DNA of 64,000 nucleotides from Mucilaginibacter sp. KACC 22063 (GTDB lineage Bacteria; Bacteroidota; Bacteroidia; Sphingobacteriales; Sphingobacteriaceae): assembly GCF_028736115.1 (NCBI RefSeq), contig NZ_CP117877.1, positions 372,001 through 436,000 on the forward strand, in the 5' to 3' direction. This document shows positions 8,823 to 16,358 of this stretch, one piece after another; within the stretch, counting starts at the first letter, position 1; each line of letters begins with the position of its first letter. Position numbers and translations under genes: made by a program. The notes below the pieces were generated by a model. The model was not told the origin of the DNA. It saw only the letters and a program-made list of their open reading frames with translations, and searched no databases.

Positions 8823-10019
8823 TTAACAAGCAATCTGGAACGGGTCTTCAAATTTCTTTCCCTCCAGGTAATCGGTTACTTCTACTTCGCTGATCAGGCA
8901 AGACGCTAACTCTTCCATCAATTTTGCCTTTTCCATATCCTGTCCGATGAATACTAATTCGTTCATCCGGTCGTCCCAATCTTTAACCCACTTTCCCTCA
9001 ATGTAATCTTTGTTTTCCAGGTAATCGCTGTAGCGGATGCGCTCGGCATAACTCATGCTGGCCCACCATACCCCGGCCGTTTCTAACCGGCTTGAGCCAC
9101 CTGCCTGGGAAAAATTTATGGCATAATCGGGTCTTGATGCAATCCAGAACATGCCTTTTGAACGGATAATGTTTGTAGGGAAATCCTGATGTAACCATTG
9201 CCAGAAACGCACAGGATGAAAAGGTTTCCTGCTCCTGAACACCATGGAGCTTATGCCGTATTCCTCCGTTTCCGGTGTATGCTCATTTTGCAGTTCTTTG
9301 ATCCATCCGGCTGCCTGTGATGCTTTATCAAAGTCAAACAACCCCGTGTCGAGAATTTCTTGCGGTGCCACTTTGCCGAAACAGGAATGAATTACCTTCG
9401 CTTCCGGGTTTAAGCGTTTGATCAATGCTTCCAGTAACTGGAGATCCCCCGGACCAATGAGATCTGTCTTGTTCAAAATGATCACGTTAGCGAATTCGAT
9501 CTGTTCTGTCAGCAGGTTCACAATGGTCCGCTGATCGGCGTCATCACCCACCAGCGCCCGGTCAATCAGCCGCTCCGCACTGCCGAAATCTTTGTAAAAG
9601 TTAAAGCAATCCACCACGGTGACCATCGTATCCAGCCTGGAAAACCGGCTGAGATCAATACCCGCGTTGTTGTCAATAAAGGTGAATGTCTGTGCTACAG
9701 GGATCGGTTCTGAAATGCCGGTGCTTTCGATCAGCAGGTAATCGAACCTGTTTTCTTTCGCTAATTTTTCCACTTCGATCATCAGGTCCTCCCGGAGTGT
9801 ACAGCAAATGCAGCCGTTGTTCATTTCCACCAGCTTTTCTTCCGTGCGAGACAATGTTTTTTCAGCGGAAACTAACCGGGCATCGATATTAACCTCGCTC
9901 ATATCATTCACGATAACCGCTACCTTGAGATTTGCCTTATTATGTAGAATGTGATTTAGCAAGGTTGTTTTCCCGGCTCCTAAGAAGCCGCTAAGTACAG
10001 TCACGGGCAATTTATTCAT
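8823..10019 (-). CDS. COG0523-family GTPase, probable zinc metallochaperone
   Basis: A 398-aa CobW/COG0523 GTPase. P-loop GFLGAGKT is at 11-18, the metal-binding C70-x-C72-C73 motif (GCICCT) follows, and 'NKTD' gives guanine specificity. The C-terminal CobW domain is present. The frame extends upstream to 10076, but ATG 10019 is preferred: the longer start would lie inside the operator/-33 region and add a non-homologous tail. Members under Zur control deliver zinc to essential enzymes during starvation. A TGCAACA palindrome covers its -33 element and a Zur-type repressor lies 14 kb away, so zinc rather than cobalt is the likely metal. Confidence 0.92.
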   Translation of the reverse strand: MNKLPVTVLSGFLGAGKTTLLNHILHNKANLKVAVIVNDMSEVNIDARLVSAEKTLSRTEEKLVEMNNGCICCTLREDLMIEVEKLAKENRFDYLLIESTGISEPIPVAQTFTFIDNNAGIDLSRFSRLDTMVTVVDCFNFYKDFGSAERLIDRALVGDDADQRTIVNLLTEQIEFANVIILNKTDLIGPGDLQLLEALIKRLNPEAKVIHSCFGKVAPQEILDTGLFDFDKASQAAGWIKELQNEHTPETEEYGISSMVFRSRKPFHPVRFWQWLHQDFPTNIIRSKGMFWIASRPDYAINFSQAGGSSRLETAGVWWASMSYAERIRYSDYLENKDYIEGKWVKDWDDRMNELVFIGQDMEKAKLMEELASCLISEVEVTDYLEGKKFEDPFQIAC

Positions 10020-10043
10020 CACTTGATTCGCATTAAACTGTGG

Positions 10044-10073
10044 CAAAACTAACAAATAAAATAAAAAATGCAA
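10044..10073 (-). promoter_or_regulatory. Promoter of the COG0523 GTPase gene
   Basis: On the minus strand TTG (10073-10071), a 19-base spacer and TAGTTTTG (10051-10044) match the Bacteroidota TTG-N19-TAnnTTTG promoter exactly. The start codon at 10019 is 25 bases beyond. The TTG lies inside the palindromic operator at 10070-10082, so repressor binding would block -33 recognition. Confidence 0.65.
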
Positions 10074-10082
10074 CATTGTTGC
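10070..10082. promoter_or_regulatory. Putative Zur operator A
   Basis: GCAACATTGTTGC is a perfect 6+1+6 inverted repeat. It covers the -33 element of the minus-strand GTPase promoter and also the -33 of the proposed plus-strand promoter for the peptide operon. Three related sites occur at 10107, 11721 and 24314. Assignment to Zur is inferred from the Fur-family gene at 24334 and the genes controlled. Confidence 0.65.
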
Positions 10083-10109
10083 TTATTTAGAATCTGTTGT
10101 CTATAATTG
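10079..10109 (+). promoter_or_regulatory. Proposed promoter of the CxxCxxC peptide operon
   Basis: TTG at 10079-10081, a 20-base spacer and TATAATTG at 10102-10109 (seven of eight to TAnnTTTG). It overlaps operator A at -33 and operator B at -7, and would give a leader of about 70 bases before ATG 10184. Confidence 0.45.
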
Positions 10110-10123
10110 CAACAACATTGCAA
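10107..10123. promoter_or_regulatory. Putative Zur operator B
   Basis: TTGCAACAACATTGCAA has TGCAA/TTGCA arms with the same spacing as operator C. It overlaps the -7 region and likely start point of the peptide operon. Confidence 0.55.
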
Positions 10124-10183
10124 AGTTGAGGGTATGCCGAAAACCTCATCCAGAGTAGGCGGAAACAATTTAATTTGAAAACA

Positions 10184-10288
10184 ATGACACAAGTATCAAA
10201 AGAAGCTTTGATCGCTCAAATCGTGGCTGAAAGCCTGGTTTCTTCTTCACATTGCAGCAACTGCGGCCACTGTACCAGCTCGCTGTAA
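10184..10288 (+). CDS. 34-aa peptide with HCxxCxHC tail, candidate modified-peptide precursor
   Basis: ATG 10184 to TAA 10288, 34 residues. Residues 1-21 are an amphipathic helix-like leader ('EALIAQIVAESL'). Residues 22-34 are Ser/Cys/His-rich, with SHCSNCGHC placing Cys at 24, 27 and 30 and His at 23 and 29. This split of helical leader and Cys-rich tail is typical of ribosomal peptide precursors, and the CxxCxxC/His set could bind zinc. A strong hairpin directly follows, a common way to make precursor outnumber downstream enzymes. It sits behind two operator-like repeats. No dedicated RiPP cyclase was found nearby, so it could instead be a short zinc-binding or sensing peptide. Reality of the ORF rests on context, hairpin and composition. 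Confidence 0.6.
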   Translation: MTQVSKEALIAQIVAESLVSSSHCSNCGHCTSSL

Positions 10289-10298
10289 GAAAATCCCG

Positions 10299-10326
10299 GC
10301 GGAAAAGCTTATGATGGCTTTTCCGC
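10299..10326 (+). terminator. Hairpin between peptide gene and next gene (attenuator)
   Basis: GCGGAAAAGC and GCTTTTCCGC form a perfect 10-bp stem with an 8-base loop. No T-run follows, so it looks more like a partial terminator or an mRNA-stabilising 3' end for the peptide message than a full stop. Confidence 0.6.
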
Positions 10327-10343
10327 TGTTTACTTCTTGATTT

Positions 10344-10811
10344 ATGAAACCAAACCAATTACAATCCATGCTGGATTACCGGAACGAGGATATTATTTCC
10401 CGGTTTACAGATCAATTTGCCATTGATGAAACAAGCGCCGAACTCATATTTGCCGACACGCTGCGTTTTATGTACCTCTGTCAATTACCGGGAATCTTCA
10501 TTCCTGATCATCTGCTGATCATTGACGAAATGTGGCATAATTTCATTTTGTTCACTAAAGAATACCAGCAGTATTGCCAGACCCATTTCGGACGCTATTT
10601 TCACCATTTACCTGCATCTAAAGCTGAAAAAGAAAAACAACGTTTAGCCAATGAGGCTGATCCCGAAGCAGCCCGGCTGGAGTTTTCCAAAAAGTTAAGT
10701 TATGTGGTGAGTTGCGCTTACGATCACCTTGGGGCTGAAGTAACGCACAGATGGTTCAGGGAATATCCCATTAACTACAGTAAAATTAAATTAAACGAAC
10801 TCCGCAAGTAG
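10344..10811 (+). CDS. Glycine-rich-domain-protein-like (DUF1399-type) small protein
   Basis: A 155-aa soluble protein. Its core D61-x-x-W64-H65 ... Y74 ... C78 ... G83 ... H87-H88-x-P90 matches the 'DexWH..il.t..Y..fC....G.f.hH.P' pattern of glycine-rich domain (DUF1399-like) proteins, whose biochemical function is not established. The conserved His/Cys/Asp set suggests a metal site. It lies 55 bases after the peptide gene, beyond the hairpin, and 3 bases before the next gene, so it is probably in the peptide operon. It might act on the peptide or bind zinc; neither is shown. Confidence 0.7.
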   Translation: MKPNQLQSMLDYRNEDIISRFTDQFAIDETSAELIFADTLRFMYLCQLPGIFIPDHLLIIDEMWHNFILFTKEYQQYCQTHFGRYFHHLPASKAEKEKQRLANEADPEAARLEFSKKLSYVVSCAYDHLGAEVTHRWFREYPINYSKIKLNELRK

Positions 10812-10814
10812 CCT

Positions 10815-11714
10815 ATGAGTATTTTTCCTAAACGCACGCGCCGGGGTAAAACCGTTACAATCCATTGGAACTTCAATACTGCTCATCTCTTTGATCAACC
10901 GGTCTATCCTTTGGTACGTATAGGCGTCACCGATCCGCTAGGCAATACGAGCATGCTGATGGAAGATCATGTCCTGACGTTGCCGTCGGTTTGTGATGAA
11001 GAAAACAGTAAACCTGGACAAGCTCTGCATTTAAATAAAAACCTGCCTTTAATGGTGATGGCCGATTATTTGAGCGGCAAACAAACCAAGGAACGACTGG
11101 TAGAGATCTTACAAAATATTCAATCGGGCAGGCATTATTACTGGCATTACCAATTGCCGGCAGATGCGCCATTAGGTAAGTATACCTTGCTTTCTGAAGT
11201 GATCAGCGAAGGACAAATTCGCCTGTCGAAGACGGCTGCCGATGATCATTTCTTTGTGGAAGAATTAGAAATAACTGAAGAGGAAGGTGTCACTATCGCC
11301 TATAACCCTTCCCCGGAAAAGCTGCCTGTAAAAGTGATCGACTATGTGCCCGGAAAAAGGCTGACCCCGGATAACATTCAGGTTTTTGAATTGGCTGCCG
11401 GAGAAAAGCGGCGACTAAATTTCAATAGCCGATACAGTTATATTACGTACAATGAAGAGCGGGAAATGCTTCCGTTACGACAAGGTAATCATGTCATGAC
11501 GTTTAAAAACGCGGCCTGGCTGCGTTTGGATAAGCCTGGCAAAATTTATTTGTTTCACCGTTCGGATGAATTGGCTTACGAGTTGACACCAGTACAGCAA
11601 TTGATCTGGCTGGCGGCTGATGGTGTGCGCCTTGCCGAAGAGCTAAATGCTTTAGATCCGGATGCTTATGATGAATTACTGGCTAAAAATATCATCAACG
11701 AACAAATAAATTAG
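10815..11714 (+). CDS. Hypothetical protein in peptide operon
   Basis: Encodes 299 residues with no signal peptide or membrane segment, so probably cytoplasmic. The N-terminal half alternates short strands ('VTIHWNFNTAHLF', 'RHYYWHYQLPADAPLGKYTL') like an immunoglobulin-type beta sandwich. The C-terminal 100 residues move from strands to a helical tail around 'TPVQQLIWLAADGVRLAEEL'. I know no family for it. It follows the DUF1399-like gene by 3 bases and precedes operator C by 6 bases. With the peptide and its neighbour it forms a three-gene unit of otherwise unassigned function. Confidence 0.75.
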   Translation: MSIFPKRTRRGKTVTIHWNFNTAHLFDQPVYPLVRIGVTDPLGNTSMLMEDHVLTLPSVCDEENSKPGQALHLNKNLPLMVMADYLSGKQTKERLVEILQNIQSGRHYYWHYQLPADAPLGKYTLLSEVISEGQIRLSKTAADDHFFVEELEITEEEGVTIAYNPSPEKLPVKVIDYVPGKRLTPDNIQVFELAAGEKRRLNFNSRYSYITYNEEREMLPLRQGNHVMTFKNAAWLRLDKPGKIYLFHRSDELAYELTPVQQLIWLAADGVRLAEELNALDPDAYDELLAKNIINEQIN

Positions 11715-11720
11715 CTATAT

Positions 11721-11735
11721 TGCAACATTATTGCA
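11721..11735. promoter_or_regulatory. Putative Zur operator C
   Basis: TGCAACATTATTGCA has perfect TGCAA/TTGCA arms. It lies between the stop at 11714 and the ATG at 11740, so it would control the second half of the locus (His-rich protein, TonB receptor and export genes). Confidence 0.6.
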
Positions 11736-11739
11736 TTTA

Positions 11740-12102
11740 ATGAAACGCTTGTATAAAAATCATCCAGCCTTAAAGGGCATCGCCGTCTTATTGGTGATGA
11801 TGATTTTACTGGTGCAAATCACCGAAGCATTTCACCACCATCAACATCCTGGAGCAGAGATCCGGCACCGGCAAACTTTGGAGAAAGCTCAATTTCAGCT
11901 GCGTACGGATTGTGCAATCTGCCATTACTTTGCACACCACTACGCACCGGTTCAGCCCGGATCCTTTTGCTATACTTTTATAAATACACCCGTTCCGGTA
12001 CTTAAATTAACCAACGGGGTATTCCTGCTTATTTCAGGCCTTCATGCTATTCTACCCAATAAAGGGCCACCTGCGCGTTTTACTATTTCCTGCACTGTTT
12101 AA
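11740..12102 (+). CDS. His/Cys-rich small membrane or secreted protein
   Basis: ATG 11740 is chosen; a TTG at 11731 would lie inside the operator. Encodes 120 aa. A hydrophobic N-terminus (about 12-31) acts as signal or anchor, followed by FHHHQH and 'CAICHYFAHHYAP', a CxxCxxxxHH metal-ligand pattern. Similar short His/Cys-rich proteins precede metal-related TonB receptors in Bacteroidota. It is probably periplasmic and may hand metal to or from the receptor encoded 44 bases downstream. Its position next to operator C supports a role in zinc. Exact function is unknown. Confidence 0.75.
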   Translation: MKRLYKNHPALKGIAVLLVMMILLVQITEAFHHHQHPGAEIRHRQTLEKAQFQLRTDCAICHYFAHHYAPVQPGSFCYTFINTPVPVLKLTNGVFLLISGLHAILPNKGPPARFTISCTV

Positions 12103-12146
12103 AGCAGCATTGCTGCCTGATATCAATTCATTTTAACTCAATTCCT

Positions 12147-14456
12147 TTGACTGGTTTCTTAACCAGGTCGGGTTTGTTACTGGCAAGCCTGGTCTGGACC
12201 AATTTTTTATTCGCCCAGGTATCCCTGTCCGGTCGTGCCACGGGTACGCATGGTGAAGACCTTCCCGGCACCACTATTCGCGTTGGTACTGTCAGTACTG
12301 TGGCGGATAGCGCAGGTAATTACCGACTAGATGGTTTGCAGGCAGGACAGGCAACGCTGCAGGCATCATTAACCGGTTATCATTCTGTAATACTGCTAAT
12401 TCATCTCCATCAAAAGAACAATTACCGGGATATCCGGCTGATCCCGCAAGAGGTCGCCCTTTCAGAAGTAACAGTCAAAGGCAAGACGGCTGTTTCCGAA
12501 GCGCGTGAACAGCCCCAGCATCTGACTGTGATCGATCTGAAACCATATTACGACCGGCCGGAAGGTGCTTTGGCGCTCCTCAACCAGGCGGCAGGCGTTA
12601 AAGTACGCCAGCAAGGCGGCCTGGGAAGTCAGGCAGACTATTACCTGAACGGGCTTTCGGGCAAACAGGTACGTTTTTTTATCGATGATCTGCCGCTGGA
12701 TTTCCTCGGCCCCGGCCTGAATATCAACCTGCTGCCTGCTAATGTGATAGAACGCATCGATGTCTATAAAGGTGTTGTGCCGGTACGGCTGGGAGCTGAT
12801 GCTTTAGGTGGCGCCATTAATGTGATGACCAGGCATAATACCGGTAATTACCTGGATGCTTCTTATGCGCTGAGTTCTTTTAATACCCACCGGGCTACGT
12901 TAAGCCTGCACCGGAATATCAACACGCATTTTTTTACGGATATTAACGCATTTTATAATACTACCCGCAACAATTATCCTGTTGATGTGAATGTTATCAA
13001 CAGCACAGGAAACCCGGTACCGGTTACCGTCAATCGTTTCCATGACGGATTTCATAACCTGTTCGCATCAGCCAAAGCGGGTGTAAAAGATTTAAGCTGG
13101 GCCGATGAGTTAAGTTTAAATGCTTCCTGGTCAGGCATATCCCAGCAAGTGCAGAATAATCCGGTAATGACCCAGCCGTACGGACAGGTCACCTATTCCA
13201 ACAACGCACAAAGTTACGTACTCCACTATCGCAAACGCTGGGATAAATGGTTGGTTAATCTGGCCGGCGGACAAACTACAGTGCGAGGCCATTATGTGGA
13301 TACTTCACTCAATACTTATGATTGGTACGGCAGGGTTGTAGCACGGCGTAGCAGCGGCGGGGAAAGTTTTGGCCCGCTGACCGATCTGCACAACAGTCAG
13401 GTCAGCGATCTGCTGCGCGGAAACGCGACCTACCTTTTAAATCAGCAGACCAGCTTCGAGTTCTCCGGCCAGTTGCTGCATTTTTTGCAAACAGAAAATA
13501 ACCCGGCGACAGTCGATTTTCCGGTGAATCTCGATCAAAAGATCTTTGGGTTCGCGGTCAACCGCAGCTTTCTGGATCAGCGCTTAAGCACAATTGTCTC
13601 GGTTAAATATTTTGATTTCGGGAGCCGGGGATATCAGTTCAGTTCGGGCGGAGATATTAGTGGAGCCTCTGCGGCTAAACAGCAATGGGGATGGAACGAA
13701 GCCCTGCGGTATGTGTTTAACCCCGTGTGGTCAGCAAAGGCTTCTTACGAGTATGCCGCGCGGCTGCCGGATCAAACGGAATTGTTCGGAACCTATATCC
13801 AGCGTACCCGGCCAAACCCGTCGCTGGTACCGGAAACCAGTCACAATGTCAATACAGGTGTTACTGCTGCCTTTCCGCTCACGGGGTTCAGTATCAATGG
13901 CTTTTACCGGCTGGCTGATCACCTGATCTATGCGCCGCCTTCTACTTTCTTTTTATTATATCAAAACCTATTGAAGGCGCAGTTTACCGGCGTGGAAACT
14001 GAATACTGGCTGAAGCCGTTGCCCGGATGGCGGCTGGACCTCAACGCTACTTATCAGAACATTGTTAACCGGTCACTGTCAGGAAACTCTGGTGACGCTG
14101 ATAACCGGCACTATGGGCTGCGTTTGCCCAATATTCCCTTTCTTTTTGCCAACGGGCAGCTGCTGTGGAACCATGAGCATACGTTTCAGCCGGCCGACCG
14201 TCTTTCCGTATGGCTGCAAGGCAGTTATGTACACTGGTATTACCTCTATTGGGCCAACGACGGCGATGCGTCAACAAAGGCGATTATCCCAACACAGTTC
14301 ACACAGACGGCAGGAATCAGTTATGCTTTGCAGCATGACCGTTACGCACTCAGCATGGAGGTACAGAACTTAACTAACCGTAAGGTATATGATAATTACA
14401 GTGTGCAATTGCCCGGGTGGTCACTGCATTTAAAGCTCCACTATTTACTTAAATAA
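12147..14456 (+). CDS. TonB-dependent outer-membrane receptor, probable zinc or zincophore uptake
   Basis: 769 aa. There is no ATG; TTG 12147 starts a signal peptide ending near FLFAQ (about 24). Residues 25-105 are a carboxypeptidase-regulatory-like beta domain, 110-225 the plug ('LLNQAAGVKVRQQGG', 'YKGVVPVRLGADALGGAINV'), and the remainder a 22-stranded barrel. Ligand cannot be read from sequence. Position 3' of operator C and inside a locus with a COG0523 GTPase and a Zur-type regulator suggests zinc or a zinc chelate, as for ZnuD-type receptors. Followed 10 bases later by a lipoprotein gene. Confidence 0.88.
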   Translation: MTGFLTRSGLLLASLVWTNFLFAQVSLSGRATGTHGEDLPGTTIRVGTVSTVADSAGNYRLDGLQAGQATLQASLTGYHSVILLIHLHQKNNYRDIRLIPQEVALSEVTVKGKTAVSEAREQPQHLTVIDLKPYYDRPEGALALLNQAAGVKVRQQGGLGSQADYYLNGLSGKQVRFFIDDLPLDFLGPGLNINLLPANVIERIDVYKGVVPVRLGADALGGAINVMTRHNTGNYLDASYALSSFNTHRATLSLHRNINTHFFTDINAFYNTTRNNYPVDVNVINSTGNPVPVTVNRFHDGFHNLFASAKAGVKDLSWADELSLNASWSGISQQVQNNPVMTQPYGQVTYSNNAQSYVLHYRKRWDKWLVNLAGGQTTVRGHYVDTSLNTYDWYGRVVARRSSGGESFGPLTDLHNSQVSDLLRGNATYLLNQQTSFEFSGQLLHFLQTENNPATVDFPVNLDQKIFGFAVNRSFLDQRLSTIVSVKYFDFGSRGYQFSSGGDISGASAAKQQWGWNEALRYVFNPVWSAKASYEYAARLPDQTELFGTYIQRTRPNPSLVPETSHNVNTGVTAAFPLTGFSINGFYRLADHLIYAPPSTFFLLYQNLLKAQFTGVETEYWLKPLPGWRLDLNATYQNIVNRSLSGNSGDADNRHYGLRLPNIPFLFANGQLLWNHEHTFQPADRLSVWLQGSYVHWYYLYWANDGDASTKAIIPTQFTQTAGISYALQHDRYALSMEVQNLTNRKVYDNYSVQLPGWSLHLKLHYLLK

Positions 14457-14466
14457 TCTAATAACC

Positions 14467-15660
14467 ATGAAATTACTCAACTTTCCATCTTTAAAAAAAA
14501 CAGTACGCGGCCTGGTGTACTTTTCCGCTTTATTTATGACGGCCTGCTCGTCCCATAAAGATGATCCGTCACCGTCAGCAAGCGTGGCCGTTAAATATGC
14601 CATCTCTAATGTGGGTGGTGCATATCCCAGCCAAACTACCTATGTGCAAGGTTTGGCTGATCTCAATGTTGCCACGCTTGATAACAGTAAAGCCACCGAA
14701 TTGAGCAGTTTTGCCTCGCAGTGGGCTTACGGCGGTGCGGTATATTTAAGCGCGTTTGGGGCGCCAGCTACCCTAACCAAGTATACATTCGATGCCAATG
14801 GTAAAGCGGTAGTAGCCGCTAAACTGATTGTTCCTGGAGCAAATACCTTCTCTTCGGTAGAATTTGTGAGCAGTACCGAAGCTTATGCGTCGGTGGGAGG
14901 AGGTTTGGCAAGGGTGATCAAATTCAACCCTTCCGCTTTGCAAACTACCGGCGAAATTGACCTGAGCAGTGTACTGAAACCGGCGGCGGCATCTACCTAT
15001 TACCTGGGGATGAAAGCCCGCGATGGCAAATTATTCCTGGGCGTGCAATATTTCGATAAAAGTTTTAATCCGTTGGATGACATCGCGCATGTGATCGTGA
15101 TCGACCTGGCGACCGCTAAAGTAGATAAGCTGATCAACGACAGCCGCACCAGCAATATCTTCCTGGCCGGTTCATCCGTAAGCGGTTTCGCCATTGATGC
15201 TGCTGGCGATCTTTACATTGAAGGACAGGGTTCCGGTAATGCCCCAAGCGGTATCCTGCGTATCAAAAAGGGCAGTACGGACTTCGATACTTCTTATTTT
15301 CTTAACCTGAAAGCGGCAACAGGCAAAGATTGTTCGGGTTTATACATCCTGAATGGCCTGGCCTTTACCACCCAGATCCAGGACCCTACCGATGCTTATG
15401 AATTCAACGGGCCGAATTTCAGGTATTATAAAATTGACCTGGCTAATCAAAAGTCATTAGGCGACCTGAGCAGCAGCCTGCCCAATATATTCGGCTCCAG
15501 AACCTCGATCATGCGCGCCTTTGACAACCAGAACATCACATTTGTCGTGTCGGGAAAATCAGAAAATTCGATCTATAACTACAACATAAGTTCGGGCGCA
15601 ATTGCTAAAAAGACGAGCCTGACCAGCGGAACCTGTACAGGTTTGGATAAACTCAATTAA
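14467..15660 (+). CDS. Surface or periplasmic lipoprotein, beta-propeller type (DUF4374-like)
   Basis: 397 aa. The lipobox 'FMTAC' puts the lipidated Cys at 27, followed by a Ser/Asp-rich linker. The body contains repeated strand blocks with Gly-Gly and Asp turns, consistent with a beta propeller like DUF4374/DUF5074 lipoproteins that accompany TonB receptors for metal chelates. It lies 10 bases after the receptor and 2 bases before the ABC ATPase gene, so it is part of one operon. Probably captures or presents ligand at the receptor. Family assignment is tentative; the lipoprotein call is firm. Confidence 0.75.
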   Translation: MKLLNFPSLKKTVRGLVYFSALFMTACSSHKDDPSPSASVAVKYAISNVGGAYPSQTTYVQGLADLNVATLDNSKATELSSFASQWAYGGAVYLSAFGAPATLTKYTFDANGKAVVAAKLIVPGANTFSSVEFVSSTEAYASVGGGLARVIKFNPSALQTTGEIDLSSVLKPAAASTYYLGMKARDGKLFLGVQYFDKSFNPLDDIAHVIVIDLATAKVDKLINDSRTSNIFLAGSSVSGFAIDAAGDLYIEGQGSGNAPSGILRIKKGSTDFDTSYFLNLKAATGKDCSGLYILNGLAFTTQIQDPTDAYEFNGPNFRYYKIDLANQKSLGDLSSSLPNIFGSRTSIMRAFDNQNITFVVSGKSENSIYNYNISSGAIAKKTSLTSGTCTGLDKLN

Positions 15661-15662
15661 AA

Positions 15663-16358
15663 ATGCTGACTCTTCAACAATTACGTAAATCCTACGGCAG
15701 CCACCAGGCCTTAAAAGGTATTGACCTGAAAATCGCCTCCGGCGAGATATATGGCTTATTGGGGGCCAACGGTGCCGGGAAGTCTACGGCGATCAACATC
15801 CTGCTGGGCTTTACCCGGCCGGATGGCGGGCGGGCGACATTGGACGGTATTGATCTTTTAGCAGACCCGCGCAAAGTGTCGGCTTTGGTAGCCTATCTCC
15901 CGGAAGTCGTACAGCTCTATCCGCTGCTTTCCGGACTGGAAAACCTGGACTTCTTCAGTAAGCTTGCAGGGTTTAATTATAGTAAAGACCAGCTTCGGGA
16001 TTTGTTAAGCCGTTGTGGCCTGCAGGAACAGGCGCATACGCAACTGATTGGTAGTTATTCGAAAGGCATGCGCCAAAAAGTAGGTATCGCTATTGCACTG
16101 GCCAAGAACGCCAAACTGCTGGTGATGGACGAACCGACCAGCGGGCTTGACCCCCGCGCTGTCGAGGACTTTAGTATCCAGGTGAAAGCTTTCGCTGATC
16201 TTGGAGGTGCCGTGCTCATGGCTACACATGACCTTTTCAATGCCGTAGCCATTGGCTCCCGGTTGGGCATCATGCGCCTGGGCGAGATCATACATACGCT
16301 GGATACCGCCGGCATATCTGCCGCCGACCTGCAAAAACTTTACCTGGAAACGATATGA
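15663..16358 (+). CDS. ABC transporter ATP-binding protein
   Basis: 231 aa. Walker A GANGAGKST is at 34-42, signature 'SYSKGMRQK' near 128-136, Walker B 'LLVMDEPTSGLD' near 150, and the H-loop 'MATHD'. It is of the GldA/NosF-like class that powers ABC-2 exporters. The two DUF3526-type permeases at 18816 and 20227 are its likely partners, although an outer-membrane protein gene lies between. The stop overlaps the next start (ATGA). Likely exports a small molecule or peptide made under zinc limitation, or assists outer-membrane receptor function (inference). Confidence 0.93.
   Translation: MLTLQQLRKSYGSHQALKGIDLKIASGEIYGLLGANGAGKSTAINILLGFTRPDGGRATLDGIDLLADPRKVSALVAYLPEVVQLYPLLSGLENLDFFSKLAGFNYSKDQLRDLLSRCGLQEQAHTQLIGSYSKGMRQKVGIAIALAKNAKLLVMDEPTSGLDPRAVEDFSIQVKAFADLGGAVLMATHDLFNAVAIGSRLGIMRLGEIIHTLDTAGISAADLQKLYLETI

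Noticed and set aside
10020..10076. Longer start for the COG0523 GTPase
   Set aside because: The extension covers the -7 element, the spacer and part of the operator and adds a non-family hydrophobic tail.
11731..11739. TTG at 11731 as start of the His-rich protein
   Set aside because: It lies inside operator C; ATG at 11740 gives a normal signal sequence.
13594..13926. 110-aa plus-strand frame inside the TonB receptor gene
   Set aside because: Out-of-frame shadow of a clearly coding gene with no start context of its own; the same holds for many long antisense frames between 9 and 24 kb.
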